Shown here piece after piece: positions 1-13,567 of a DNA stretch of 64,000 bases (within the stretch, counting starts at the first letter, position 1; each line of letters starts with the position of its first letter). The position numbers and the translations under genes were made by a program. Source of the DNA: Erythrophleum ivorense (taxonomy: Eukaryota; Streptophyta; Magnoliopsida; Fabales; Fabaceae); assembly GCA_026724425.1 (NCBI GenBank), contig JAIUCV010000003.1, positions 51,090,477 to 51,154,476 of the forward strand. Reading direction: 5' to 3'. The notes under the pieces are model-generated. The model searched no databases. It had not been told where the DNA came from and was given only the letters and a program-made list of their open reading frames with translations.

Positions 1-2386
1 AAAAGAGACAGAGGTCCGACTGTCCCTGATACTGGTGCAGTTTACTATCATGAACTTTGAAAATTCGTAATTAATTCCAAAAAAATCCAATATGGGAAAA
101 ATATACCAATTTGGAAAGCTACAGATGTTAAATAGAGGATAAAAATAATTCCAGATCAGTTAAGGAGCTCTTGGACCTCGAAAACCGATGGAACAGTAAC
201 GAAGGTCAGAAACTTCCCTGATGCTGATACAGAACTTCAGAAAGTCGTTTCTCTCTCTACAGACCTCCAATTGAGGTGCTTCCAGTTGGTATAGGTCACT
301 GTAGATATCTAGTTTATTCTCATAAAATTTCATAATAATTGGACACTATTTGGTTCATAAATGACATTGATTCATTTTCGAACCTATTGCACAGTACCAT
401 GACCAAACTCTTTAAAATTCCCAAACTTCAACAATTCACCAAATATTTCCTAGACCTCCATATATTACCTACTTTAGCTTTTCAAGAAGCTCTCAATAGA
501 CCCTAGAGGCATGCCAAGTTTCATATCAAGAAGAGCTCATCCAGTCATACTTTGACGGAGCTCACAAAATTGGCGGTTTTGGCACCCGCAATGGTTCATA
601 ATGGGTCCAAGTGACCTCCCACATGCTCTAATATCTTTTGGGCAAGTTTGAAAGTACAAACATAGCATATATGAATTACTCAAGTGGTCCAAAACAATAC
701 ATAACTCAAACTCACTATGCTACGGGACAAAATGCACCATTTCATGTAAGCCACAAAAAGGCCAAATTCTACATTCTCATTGCTTTGGCTCTTTACACAG
801 TTCATACATCATCTATACATATGTTTACATTTGCTCATATATATACATCTCAAAAATAATAGGTGCATCTTCATTTTGGCACCTCTTTACAACAACAGCA
901 CTAAAAGAACTATACAACTTCCTAATCATATTCAACTAAGCTCCATGATGTGCACTTGGTTCTCCTTGAGCTCCACCTAAGATGTTAAGATGAGAGAGGG
1001 AAGGGGGTGAGATTCAGGGAATCTTAATAGCTCATACTCATTCAAGAAGCAATCAAGATATATAAATCAGTCAAAGCATGCAAACAAGTCACAATGATAC
1101 AATATATGTGTTTCATGCCATGATATCATATCAATGCCAAGAATAAGCTCTAGGGACTTTCGGTCTAGCCTCACCTGAGCATTGGGACTTTTGGATTAGC
1201 CTCACCCTTGGTTTAGGGACTTTTGGCTCCACCTCACCCATCTCAAAGGACTTTCGGCACCACCTCACCCGAGCAATTTCCACAATTCATATCATACACA
1301 TATTGGTACCAATGCATCAAGGTAACATCAATGGCATATCTCATCATACAAGCACACACACATGCATACAATGACTATTACACATCCAAGAATGCAACAA
1401 GAAAGAGTAGAGAGCTACCTTATCAGCTAACACAAATCTTCCCTTTCAATTTCTCTTCTCCCGTCTTGATCTCACACTCACAACTAGATGGAGTTGCTTC
1501 CTTTGAGCCTAAGCACAACAAAAAGCATGGGATTATTCTCTCATGACTCAAATAAGTATTCACAAAGCTAAAGGGGCTCTATATCGAGACAAATCCCTAC
1601 TACACATGTAAAAACTAGGGATTCTCTCTTTAGAATTCCACTCACTCTCCTTCTTCTCTCAAGCTCTCAGAAGGAAAGCAAAGAAGAAGAAAGGAAGCTA
1701 CATGAGATCTACCCTTCCTCAAGAGTGGTTTTCCACCTTCTCTCTTCTGAACCAAACCCAAATCAACTACTAAAACCATAGAAAGAGAGGGCAAAGGGGA
1801 GAAAAATACCATGCTAGGGAGAAAAGCTAAGGAAATCTCAAGATTGCTTACCTCTTTACTTGTTCTCCTTCCTTCTCTAAGTCTCTCTCTCTCTCCACAG
1901 CCCTTTTCTCTCTCTTAGTCGAAGCTTAGGTTAGTTTATAGAGAAAGGAAGAGTTTGGAAGTTTAAGAAGGTCAAAATCTCATTTTTCATGCTTTTTCGG
2001 ACTAACCCTCGCTATAGCGAGCCATAACCCTCGTTACGGCGAGCTCGTGTAAGTCCCAGACCTCTGCCTTCGCTATAGCGTGTGCTACGGCGAGCAACTC
2101 CCTGATTTTTGTATGGGATGCCCGCACTCGCTATAGCTAAAAGCATTTTCGCTATAGCAAGAAGGCATTCTCGCTATAGCTAGGCTATAGCGAACAAGTA
2201 CATTCGTTATAGCTAGGCTATAGCTAGCAGACTTAGAAAATTTTTAACCTTCGAAAATTTTTAGCTTTTCTTTTCTTTCCCTTTTCTTTTCTCTTTTCTT
2301 TTCTTTTCTTTTTCTGGTTGTTACACTTTCGAAAATTTTTAGCTTTTTTTTTCTCTTTTCTTTTCTTTCTTTTTTTGGTTGTTACA
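1..2386 (-). mobile_element. Type B solo LTR of the long-LTR (LARD-like) family, cut by the window edge
   Basis: This is a reverse-strand LTR whose own start lies at 2386, where the plus strand reads GGTTGTTACA. The rest runs off the left edge. It matches the B LTRs at 35926-38830 and 47151-50041: a pyrimidine-rich stretch next to the terminus (about 2265-2380), the GCTATAGC array (about 2005-2225), the repeated GTGAGGC/CCAAAAGTCCC-like block (about 1140-1275) and a degenerate GAGATTC/GAATCTT hairpin near 1010. It sits inside the type A LTR that resumes at 2387, because 2387 onward aligns with 17690 onward in the A LTR at 14877-18554. The expected TSD copy on this side is TCTCT (2387-2391); its partner is outside the window. 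No coding capacity is seen; the short ORFs at 638-1546 are not conserved in other copies. Confidence 0.85.
2005..2225. repeat. GCTATAGC palindrome array of a B LTR (copy 1)
   Basis: About ten exact or near copies of GCTATAGC lie in roughly 220 bp. They include a perfect 14-bp palindrome, CTCGCTATAGCGAG, at 2008-2021. The array sits 160-380 bp from the LTR start, in the U3-equivalent region. The same block recurs at the same LTR position at 38513-38710 and 47262-47470. That argues it belongs to the element and is not random. Its function is unknown; a binding-site array or a hairpin-forming region is possible. Confidence 0.8.
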
Positions 2387-3210
2387 TCTCTCCTCTGTAC
2401 CAGCCACAAATTAGTCCCATATGAGCTATTAAAACCATAAGAATAAAGGGGACAATGAGGAGAACGAGTTTACTAAAGGAAGGAGCATGAATTTCTACAC
2501 TTTTCTTACCTTTTTCTTGGATTTTTCATCCTCTTCTTCCTCCCTCTTGGTGCTTCCTTCCTTGTTAGTCTTCTCTCTATTTTAGCTAGAAAATAAGTCA
2601 ATCTAAGTAAGTGGGAGAAGGATCATGTGTTATATGGAAGAAGGATTCTTAAAATTCTTTTTTAAAAAATTCATTTATGTCCCTTTATCTTGGCACTATT
2701 GTTGTAGTCTTATTTCAACTCCTTTTTGAGAACCATATTTTCTATCATAAAATTTAGGTTTCCTAATTTATAAAATACCTTTGGATTCACTCAATTTGGA
2801 TCTAAAATCTCCCTGAATGAACCAATCAAAGTTCGGGTCAACCAACGTTATAAAAAGTCAGTTAGGGGTTTGAACCATTTTTGGGGCTTCTATGGTTTTT
2901 AAAGCCTCTGAGAACCCTAAAAACTCATTTTTCCCATTTAAAAAACCCTCATTTGAGATTTCTAAAAAATGCTCAAAATTACAAAAATGTCATTGTACTT
3001 TTAGCAATTTTATTGAATCACTCTGACTTTGGTTTCTAAGCATCTTGAGTCTTGGATCCTCATTTTCTATTATTTAACTTTTTATCCTAATTTTATTTGG
3101 CATTAAATAATTCATTTTAGGGGACTTGCTTTTATATCCGATGCGTTTTACACATTTTGGAGAAGCCAGACATTACATCTCTCAAGTTTACAGAGGAACT
3201 AGATGTTACA
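2387..3210 (-). mobile_element. Type A 3' LTR (part) of a reverse-strand LARD-like element
   Basis: This piece aligns with the first ~860 bp of the reverse A LTR at 17690-18554, at roughly 85% identity by eye. It ends in GATGTTACA at 3210, which is the LTR 5' end in the element's orientation. The stretch just beyond (3211-3224) is a polypurine tract on the minus strand, so this is a 3' LTR and not a solo LTR. The rest of the LTR is displaced to the left by the B solo LTR ending at 2386. The partner 5' LTR is 14877-18554. Confidence 0.8.
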
Positions 3211-3224
3211 TTTCCTTGCCCTTT
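3211..3224 (-). other. Polypurine tract of the reverse LARD-like element
   Basis: The minus strand reads AAAGGGCAAGGAAA and abuts the LTR start TGTAACAT. Just upstream on the minus strand is GGATGAAATTTATTT. This resembles the GACGAAATTT-type sequence that commonly precedes the polypurine tract in plant Ty3/gypsy elements of the Del/Tekay type (established pattern; the assignment here is inference). It fixes the orientation of the element as reverse. Confidence 0.7.
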
Positions 3225-3891
3225 AAATAAATTTCATCCTTGAAATTAAGGGGTATAACCTTATCTTACCCTTTCATTGCTTCACTAACTAGCCATTTTT
3301 TTCCCTTCTTCCTGGCTCTATTCACTTTAGAGTTAGGCTCTTTTGAGTTTCTTGCTGCTAGGGAATTTACGTCTAACATATTGTGTCTAATTCTCTTTGT
3401 CTGTGTCATTGCTACAGAGCACATGACTTGCTCTCATCATAAGGGAATTTAACTTCTAACATAGACATACACTATTATAACTTTGGCCTATTTTCTAGGA
3501 GAGCTTATTATTTCACATCTGACTAGCCCTAATCCCTTTATAGAGGTTGACTTTCCTACTTGGTGGACTTATTGTCCTATGCCTTTAGAGACTTCTGATC
3601 ATAATTAAATCTCCCTTATCATATTTTAATGGCTTTCTATAAAGTCTTATTATCTTTTTCTATTCATTAACTGCCATTGGAGAATTTCTATTTGCTTACT
3701 TAAGTATACAATCCACTATTTGACTTCATTTTCATTCTGACTAGCTCATCCCATAATTAAGATTCATAGTTCCTTCTCTCATAGGCCTTATGTCTCGATC
3801 ACTTGCTAGGATTATAGCTCCGTTGAGGAGTTCCTATTCTTAATTGTCCTAGTCTCATTACTTACTACTATACTTGCCTCTTCAGGCCTAA

Positions 3892-6800
3892 TGTAACATT
3901 CGATACGTTGTAAAAACATCGTAATGAGTCGATTTGAAAAGCAAGTTTCCTAAGATGAGTGATTTAAGGCAAAATAAAAATTGAATAAATTTTTAAATAA
4001 TAAAAAATGAGGATTTGAGCCTTGAGTTGCTCAAAAACCAGAGCCAGAGTTATTCGAAAAATTTGCCAAAAGGCCAATGACATTTTTATAAATAAGTGTA
4101 ATTTTAGAAAAATACCTAAGAGGGCTTTTTAAATGAGAATTTTGAGTTGTCCAAGGTTCTTAGAGGCCTTGAAAATCATGAGAAGCCCCAGGGTTGGCAA
4201 AACCCCTCCAGTGTATTCTTTCCAATGACGGTGAGCCCAAGCTTTAATGAATTCATTCGAGAAAGTTTTAGCTCTGATATGAGTGGTTCCAAAGGCATTT
4301 AATTAAATTGGAAGCCTAAATTTTATGATGAAAAATATAGTTCTAAAAAGGAGTTAAAATGAAGCTGGAATAAAATGCCATTACAGAAAGGGCAAAATTG
4401 GAAAGAATTATTAATGGATGCTTCTTGAATTGTCTTGAATCCTCTCATATATTCACGTTTCTTCTCCTCCCATTTAAGCCAACCTTCTTTTTGCGTAAAA
4501 ATAGAAATGGAGCTGCTCTCTTAGGCATACAAAAGGAGGAGAAAAAGGGAGAAAGAAAAGCTAAGAAAAGGTGAGAAAATCATGGAAAATTTGTTCTTCC
4601 TTTAGGAAACCTCTTCTCCTCTCTTCCTTCTCTCTTCCTATGAATTTAATTAAATGTTTAGGTCTATTTCTAGTCTAGAATAGAGGGGGATTGTTTGAAA
4701 ATTTGGAGGAGCAACAAACCAAGGAGAAAAGCTTATGAAAACAAGTTGAAATCCAAGGTAATCCTTTGCTTTTTGTTACTTCTTCCTAAAGGGTGTTATG
4801 CCTCAAACGAGACCCATGAAGGAGGAGGAAGTTTTATCCAAGAACAAGGGAAGAACTAGTGTTTTAGGCCATAGGAAGATGGAAAATGCCAGGAAATTAT
4901 AAGAAAAACTAATAGAAATTAAGTTAGAAACGTATTGGCTTCTTGAGGGAATCTTAAAATCTGATTTTGTGTGGACATTTTTTTGACTATTTAAGTGTTC
5001 CATTGAGCTCCTAAGACTCTTAGAAACCTCCCCAGATGGCTCTCCCATCAAGGAAAAATCAAGTCCAAGAACCCCACTTTACTTCACAGGTTTGGCCAAG
5101 GCAAGAGCATGAGGTTGGAAGATGTTTTAATTTGTTCTAGCCTTAGTTTGGGACTCTTTATGATGTTAGAAGGTAAGAGGAATCATTGGGAAAAATTTAG
5201 AAGCCATGGAATGAGAGATAGAACAATGGTGTCCATAATGATGGCTTAAGATGTAACTTTGTTTTCCACTTGTGCAAGTGGTTATATGAGGGCTCCAAAG
5301 ACCTTAATTGAGTTTAAGAGGTCTAAAAATGGGAAGAGATGGGAGCCTAGAACTTGAAATGTGAGAGTTGCTTCATCAGGCCAATTATGGAACCATTATA
5401 CCACTTATGAAACCAAGTGTGTATTTAAGATTTAGTTTAGTGTCTTGGCTTGCTTCAAGTATGTGATTGTGTGTTATTTGTAATGTTTAGACCAAGAGAA
5501 TATCCCACCACCTAAGTGTCCTTGTGAGGCCAAGAAAGAGAGGGAGTAAAGCAAAGAAAGCTTGCATCAATTGAAAGGTAGCTCTCCACCTTATTCTTTA
5601 TACATTCTTGTGTGCATATGTATGCCATTGTTTGTTTGCATATACTCTTGTGATTTGATAGCATGCTACTTGATGTTTTAATGTTTCATTGGTACCAATG
5701 TGTATTCTTGAATGGTTTGGTCATGAGATTGGCTCATAAGGGTGAGGTGATGCCAAAAGTCCCTTAATATGGGTGAAAATTGCCAAAAGTCTTAAGGCAT
5801 GGGTAAGACTAGGCCAAAAATCCTTTGGATGAGTGAGACTAAGTCAAAAGTCCTAAGGCTAAGGGTGAGGCAAATCCAAAAGTCCTAGGAATAGGGTGAG
5901 GCAAAACCAAAAGTCCCTAAAGCATGAGAATGGTTTAGTGTGCAAATGTGGCATATAAATGTGGCATTTCACACTTTATGTTTACACACTTATGATTTTG
6001 ATGTATGTATTCTTTAAATGCATGTGTGAATGGGTGTATGAGCTATTGAGATTCTTGGAATCTCACTCCCCTTTCCTTCTCACTCTTAAAATGTCTAGGT
6101 GGTACTCAAAGACAAGGAAATGCAAGCCAATAACATTGAAAAGCCTTACTTTACCTATTATGCAGTCAAAATTGTAGTTTAATGTCAAAGTCCTTTGTAC
6201 ATATTATTTTTGTGATGTACTACCTTTAGCAAATGTAATATGATGTATGGATGCCATGTAAACCTTATGTGACACTAGATCAATGTAAATATGGATTTTT
6301 ATTCCTTGATGACTTGAGATGTTTGTGTAATCTTAGATGTGGAATGTCAAAATGAGATGTATGGTATTTGGGACCACTTGAGTAGTTGATACAAGTCATA
6401 TTCATACTTTTAAACTTGCTCAAGAGGTGCCAAATCTAAAAGGAAGTCATTTGGACCAAAGTGATGCCTTATGAGAAGCAAAAGTGACCATTTTGGTGAG
6501 CTATGTCACTTTTTGTCCAAATGAGCTCCTCTTGATCTAGAATTTGGTATCATCTAGAGTTTGTTGAGATATTTTTGGGAAGCTAAAGTGGATATTATTT
6601 GGAGGTCTATGGAATATTTCATGAATTTTTGAAGTTGGGGGAGTTTTTTGATTTGGTCACTGTCACTGTAGCTTTGGTCTGAAATTTTTTTTATATCAAT
6701 CATAGGGCAAATGATGTCTAATTTCCATGCAAAAAAATTAGACCTTCCTAGTGACTTATGCTAACCAGAATCACCCCATTTAGATATCTAGAGATGGAGA

Positions 6801-7486
6801 TATGAATTTTTAAAATTGTTGTCCAGTACCAAGCATCCAGTCAGATCCGTGTTATTGTTTGATTGCTTTTTATGATTTGAACGAACCTAGAATGGTCTAG
6901 AACGATTTTTACCCTCTAGATAACATTCATAACTTTCTATATTGGTATCATTTTCATGTATTTGATTTTTTTGGAATTAATTAGACATTTTTGAACGTTA
7001 TATCAAAAATCTGTATTAGTATTAGTAGCCGGTCGGATCTTTGTGCATGTTTTGATGTCAAAAGTGATCCAGATGCTATTATCATGACTTGAAATTATTT
7101 TAGTATAAATTTAACACTCATCGATTTCCATAAAGCTATAGCATGATAGATTTTGATTTTTCTACATTTAATTATGAATTTTCAAAGTTGCTTCTAAAAT
7201 CTGCCATATGCTGTCTGAGGTGAGTGAAGAAAAATCCATGGTTCTAAGTTTGAAATCCATGGATTGATTGATGTTTTAGATTGTTTTTGACTTGTACAAG
7301 TGATAAATAAGTAGAGAAAGATGTTGGAACATCCATGGGGCCTATATAACATGAATTGAAAATTTAACCCTAACGCTGCGTAACAAAAGTGTATTATTTT
7401 CATACTTTTCTTGTAAGTTTATAGGGAAAATGGATATAATAGCCTTAAATAGAAGAGTATGATAATGGAATATATGTGGTATGACA
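3892..7486 (+). mobile_element. Type A solo LTR, forward, TSD CCTAA
   Basis: The LTR starts TGTAACATTCG at 3892 and ends TATGACA at 7486, 3595 bp. It is flanked by perfect 5-bp direct repeats CCTAA (3887-3891 and 7487-7491). Because the TSD directly follows the LTR end, there is no primer-binding site or internal region, so this is a solo LTR left by LTR-LTR recombination. It interrupts the internal region of the reverse element. Inside are the GTGAGGC/CCAAAAGTCCC repeat block (about 5730-5925) and the GAGATTC-TTG-GAATCTC hairpin (6048-6064). No coding function is evident. Confidence 0.92.
6048..6064. other. Conserved 7-bp stem hairpin in the A LTR
   Basis: GAGATTC and GAATCTC are separated by three bases and form a perfect 7-bp stem. 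Versions occur at the same place in most LTR copies of the superfamily: near 23613, 27292, 37384 and 48570, with degenerate forms near 1010, 12092, 16310 and 53255. The hairpin always lies just downstream of the repeated GTGAGGC block and just upstream of a pyrimidine-rich CTCCTCTCC stretch. This suggests a retained RNA or DNA structure. The role is unknown. Confidence 0.65.
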
Positions 7487-9840
7487 CCTAAACTTTTCTT
7501 TACTCTCTTTGCTCACTTAAGAGTGAGTATTATCCAATGTCTTATCTTAATAATTGATTGGTGTAACCCTTTAATCTTTCATGCTAGTTTTGAAGAACAA
7601 CTACCACTGACTAATGCTAAATTCTTGTGGGATGCTAACTTTTCTTATAGTCTTAGTTATCGGAAACATGGTCTGCCACTTACTCCATCAAAAAGCTACA
7701 TCTTATAAGGATTTCTCTATCCCTCGGTCAGGTTTTTTATCTGCTGGGTAGTGGTTCGCCTAGCTATAACTCTGGAAAGCTATTTTCTTGCTTTCCTCAT
7801 CCCACACACATTGTTCATCTACTTGTTAGTGGTCTAACTATCTGAGTATAGTCCTGATGCCTCAGGTGGTAAGTCTACTAGCTTAGGAGGTCCCTAGTTT
7901 CTGAAATAAGAACTATCTAAAACTGTGGGTTTCTTAGATTAATAGCTCTGTAAAACTATCTCAGGTCATCATCTCCTTAGAGAATTGCTGTACTGTAACT
8001 GTAGGATCACTGTAACCCTGTGGGATCTACTTTGACTCTTAGGTCTACTGGACCTTTTAGAGCCCTACTAGGGTCCACTACAACCCACTATATTACACTA
8101 AGATCTACTGCGATCCATCTTTAAGAGATATTCAAGCGTAAGATTACTGCATCTAAAAATAAAACATGTGATCACTAAGTCCGATAACCATCACCCATAA
8201 TCTCCAAGGCTAACTTAGATATCTACTATGCTCTTTATATGAAGTAGGTTCTGTATCATTTACTTCTCTATTGATCCTATCGTAATGCTACTTAGGAGTA
8301 TTTTAAATTTTACTTACTACTCCTTGTGAGATCTTCAAGTTCTTACTTCAAGCCTATTTACTCAGGCTTTCTTTCTTTGCTTTACTCTTATTGACCTGCT
8401 TACTTTCTCTGATTATCATACAACTAGGCACACACTTTGCATTCTTTCATTCTATCATCTCTCTCATCTCTCTCATATCCTACCTTTTCTGACTATACCC
8501 ATGCTCTACTTTCAAGTGCACTTAGCACTCGGGCCTTTCATGCATCAAGCATAACATCCCTCACAGGACAGAGATCATATGCTGGTCTCTTTCCATATCA
8601 TTTAGTTAAATCATAAGGGACTCATACGGTGTATACTGAACTTACATTATCTGACTTTTAACATTCTTATGCTAGTAGAACATTCCCTATTTGTCATTAT
8701 TTTTTACTAGGGATTCCTTTTTGCATACTTTTCTTCTGGTTTTCACATACCAAAATCCCTTAACCTCTTTTCTTTAGTGTATCTCTTTATCTCATATGAT
8801 ACTCAAGGAGTAGGGAACTCTATCTCTAATTTCTTACATCATTTACTATTCTATCTCAAGGTCACTATTGTTGCCCAATTATCTCCATTTAGGGCATTAC
8901 CTTGTGCTTTATAGACATCTATACCGAGGACACTTGTGCTTTCTTACCACTGATCCATGTCACATCTACATCTATTCTCAATGTATTACATCCTTGTCTT
9001 TGTTGTCATCACATACTTTCTTTTTTACTTTTATTATCCTTTTACTCATATGAAAAGGGTACTCTATCATTTGTTTATTCCTCTGCTATTGTTTTGTTTC
9101 TCTATGCTCAAAAGTATTTTTTTCCTTTTTTAGGTTCACCTCTACTTGCTTACTTCCTATAACAATGGGAGAGGTCTAATTTTTCTTATTCTTTTATTGT
9201 ATTGCTAATTAGACCATTCCTCTGTAAGGGGTTTTATTTTATGTGAACCCTAGGACTTATCTTCCCTAAGATTCTTGGGTTTATTTTTCTTCTCTGTATA
9301 ATACTGGGACTCACCTCCTTTGGTGACTTGTAACTCTCTTTAGCTTCCCTGGGAGCATTGAAACACTAGTCGCTTGCCTCGGCTTGTTTTTACAATGTAA
9401 TTTGAGCCAAGCACTCTTTTTACCTTCAACTCTAAGAGTATAATCGGCCAATTTTAAGGTTTTACTAACCTAATTTAGGCCATGTATCCCTCGTGTGCTA
9501 AGTCTACACTACTAGTAACTTGTGCTCCACTCAGGGCTCTTACTGCTTGTATACTTTTATATTACATCAGTCTTATACTATACTTACTCTGTCAATTCTC
9601 CCTTAGTCACTACAAAAGCGAGGACATCTTATTCTGTATACTAGCTTCTAAACTCTTCCTCATTTTCTCATATTTCTATAATCACCAAGTCCGAAGTTCA
9701 TTCCTTGAAGAGTTACTGGCCACTAACTAGGTGGTCCTCTATTTCCTTATATGTTATTTTCTTCTTATCAAACTAGGGAGAACATTTCTATAGTTATCTT
9801 TCTAAATTATTTCTCATTTCTGAATTTCTAACACTAACTA

Positions 9841-12800
9841 TGTAACATTCGGTTCTCTGAAAACAAGAGAAAAAGTGAGAAACATAATGTATGGTTCCTC
9901 CGTCAACGAATGAAACTAACTAGATATAAAAGTAAGTCCATCAAAATGATGTAGTTAAGGTCCTAAAAAATTTGGGAAGCATTCAGACTCCTAAAAATAG
10001 GAATCCTAGGCTCAAATGAAAAGAAAAATGAAGCTGGAATGAAGAAACAATTTCTTACGAAAAGCTTATAAAACGTGATGGTATTTTTGTAATTTTGAGA
10101 AAATTTTGGAATTTACATATGAGGGATTTTTAAATAAAATTTTTGAGTTTTTCGAGGTTCTCAGAAGCCCCGAAAACCATGGAAACCCTCGGGACAGTTA
10201 AAAGCCCTCTGGTGGACATTTTCTAATGTCGGTCGACCTGAACTTCAATTGATTCATTTGGGAAGGTTTTAGCTTCGATTTGAGTGATTCCAAATGCATT
10301 TTACTAAATTGGGAACCTAAATTTCATAATGGAAAAAAAGATTCTAAAAAAGGAGCTAAAACGAAGGAGAAATAAAAATGCCAAGAAGGAAGGGCAAATT
10401 TTTGAAAAAGTGCTTCTTGCTCCCTTGTAAATAGATGGTGCCTCACACTCTCCCTCATTTAGCTTTAGATTATTCTGCCCCAAATCAGAAAAAGAACCCT
10501 AGGAAAGTGGCGCACTAAGGGAAGAAGAAAAGGGAGAGAAAATTCAAGCTTAAAGTATGTTTCCATGGTAGTTTTTCATGCTTTTCTTCATCCATACCTC
10601 CTCTCCTCCCTTCTCCCTTGTTTCCTTTGATTAAAATAGAGTTTATAAATCTGATTCAAGGGAGAAATTCAAGGAAAAATTCGGATTTGAAGAGAGGAGC
10701 TCAAAGAACACAAGATTCAAGTGAGAAAAAGTAAGAAAACAAAGTAATTTCTCTTCCTATAGCTGTCATCTTTGGTTCCCTTCTCCACCATTTTGCCCCA
10801 CTTAAGAAAACCCTAGGAAAAGATGATTTTTAGGCAGAACTAATCATGAATCCAAGGTAAAAGGGTGTGGAGATTAAAAATATGTAAAGGGAATTATCAA
10901 AAAACCATTAGATTTCAAGATGCAAATTATAGGGTTTCAATTGCACCTTGTAAAATCTGATTTTGTATGATAATTTGTAAGTCTAAATAAGAGTTTAAAT
11001 GAGTTCCTAAGATCCCTAAGAGGCTTCCCATATGCTTCCTCCCTTGAGAAAACAAAGCAAACTCCATGGAAGCCAAAGTTTTTCATAGCCTCGGCCTAAA
11101 GGGGTTTGTATAACTAGGGATAGTTTTAAATTTTTCTAAACCTGTTCTTAAGTCATATATGATGAATGAAAATGAGGGGAGGCCTTGGAAAAAATTTAGA
11201 ACTCATAGAAAGTGATTTAGTACTTTGGGTTCCATATTATGACCTAAAAAAGTAACATGTAGTTAGGCTCTTTGTTTTAATTGTATGATGACTCTAAGAG
11301 GCTTAAAAGGAGTCAAAATTATATTTGAAAGGAAAGAATGGAGCCTAGAATTTATTTAAAGGGTGTTGCTTCATTAGATGCATTTATGGACCATAATGGG
11401 ATTTATAGGACAACCTAGTGTCAAAGTAAGTTGTGTGGCCTTAGAATTTGTTTCATGAACATAATTGGCTTTCATAAATTGTGTTTAGGCCAAGAAAAAC
11501 CTTCCCTACACTTTTGTGTGTGTGTGTGGCCGAAAGGAGGAGCTTGAATTCAAAGGAAAAAGTGTGTGATTATGTACAAGATAGCTCTCTTCACCTTCTC
11601 TCATGCATGAATGCGTGCTTAGCTTATCTTAGAATGTGTGTATATGTATTTTCAAGCTATGAAAAGTATACTAGCATGATTTTATATGCCATGATTTCAT
11701 GATGACATATTATGTTTCATATGATGTTTTGATGTGTGTTTAGGTTTGCTTAAGTGTGGTGAGGCCAAGAACCCTTAGTCATGGTGAGGATGAGCCAAGA
11801 ACCCTTAAGATTAGTTGAGACAAAGCAAAGAGTCTTCCAAAAGCAAAGTGAGCTCTCAAAAGCATGGTTGAGTCCAAGAATGCATTGAAGATTGGGTGAG
11901 GCAAGTCCAATATCCATAAGAAATTGGGTGAGGCCAATCTACTTGCTTGGCAAGCCTTTGTATGCTATGTATGATATTCTAAAATGATGAAAATACTTCT
12001 TGAATGTTTGCACATGCCAACATGACCATACATTCATTTACGAGACTTGTTTGCATCCATTATATATGATTGAATGGGAGATGAGCTATTGGCATTCTTT
12101 GAATCTCATTCCCTCCTCTCCAATGATCTAATGTGCTAGGTGGATCAAGTGGACAAGGTAATGGAAGCCAACCACCTTGAAGAAGAGAGCTTCATAACTT
12201 AATGCATAGTTTTTGGTTCTTTAAGGCCATATTTGTATCAAAGCATGTAAACTCATGATGTATATGGTCTATGACCGCTTAAACATGTGTAATTATGATA
12301 TTGTGCCTTGTACGAATGAGAAAATATGTTATGTAGCCACTAGATTGTGAATTGAGTATATGATGGCAAATTAGCTCTATGAATGGTTTGATAGAATTAT
12401 GCACTTGTGTATGAAGTGGGCAAAATGAGATGCATATAGTTTGGGATCATTTGGGAAGCTTATACAAGTCTTAATCATACTTTTAGACTTGTCCAAAAGG
12501 CACCAAACCCTAAGGAAAGCCATTTGGTGACTTTGATACCTCGTATGGAGCCAAAATTGACCATAATGGAACCATATATCACTTTTTTTCCAAATGAATT
12601 CTTCTTGATTTGATATTTGGCATGCAATTAAAGCTTATCGAGAGTTTTTTGGAAAGCTAAAGAACATAAATTTTGGAGGTCTACTAAATATTTGATGAAT
12701 TTTTAAAGTTGGCAAATTTTCTGGTTTTGGTCATGTCACTGTTTACTCAAGTCCGAAAATGAAGTCTATCACACAAGCCTCAAATGATGTCCAATTGCCA

Positions 12801-13567
12801 CAAAATTTATACAGAGAAATTAGACATTCCCAATGACTTGTGATAACTAGAAGCACCTCATTTGGAGGTCTACAGAGGGAGATATGAATTTTTAAAAAAT
12901 CTGTCTAGTATTAGAATTTCACCTGACCTTAGTTACTCTTGATTAGATTTCTGGGCATGGGCGTGCTTGAGCTGGTCTGAAGCTATTTTTCTTATCTATT
13001 TAACATTTACAGCTTTCCATATTGGTATTATTTTCAAGGATTGGATTTTTGTGGAATTAAATTGGGCATTTTCAAAATGTGTTGCAGAAATCTATGACAG
13101 AGCCAATGGACAGCTTGACCTCTAGACATTTTTAGATGTCAACAGTTCTCTGTGATGGATGTTATTGTTTGAATATATTTGTAGAATGAAGTAGACATCT
13201 GTAGATTTCTAGAATGGCCAAGAATATATGATTTAGATTTTTCTAGAATTAGTTATGAATTTCCAAAATTTGGTTAGAAAAGAGCAAAATTCTGGCCAAA
13301 AATATACATGAGTATTTTGAGCTTTCCTTTGAGGTCCATGAGTTGTGGGCTATATTTTATGGTGTAAATGAGTTGGATTGATGCAATTAAATATGGGAAT
13401 GTATTGTATGATATCACACGGTCCACGTGACACCAAATGGAATGTTTATACACGACGCAATACAATTATATACATTATTTTAATGAACTTTTCTTACTTC
13501 CTTCATGGAATTGATGATGTGATGCATGAGAAAGTTATGAAATAAGCTAGAAATATAAGGTATTACA
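9841..13567 (+). mobile_element. Type A solo LTR, forward, TSD AACTA
   Basis: The LTR starts TGTAACATTCGG at 9841 and ends GGTATTACA at 13567, 3727 bp. Perfect TSDs AACTA lie at 9836-9840 and 13568-13572, with no primer-binding site after the LTR. It is a second independent solo LTR in the internal region of the same reverse element. The repeat block lies at about 11755-11950 and the hairpin, degenerate here, near 12092. The ORF at 11481-11702 crosses the repeat-block approach and is not conserved in the other copies. Confidence 0.92.

Noticed and set aside
2005..2225. Prokaryotic-style operator or attachment-site array
   Set aside because: The palindromes recur at the same position in several plant LTR copies, so they belong to the retroelement.
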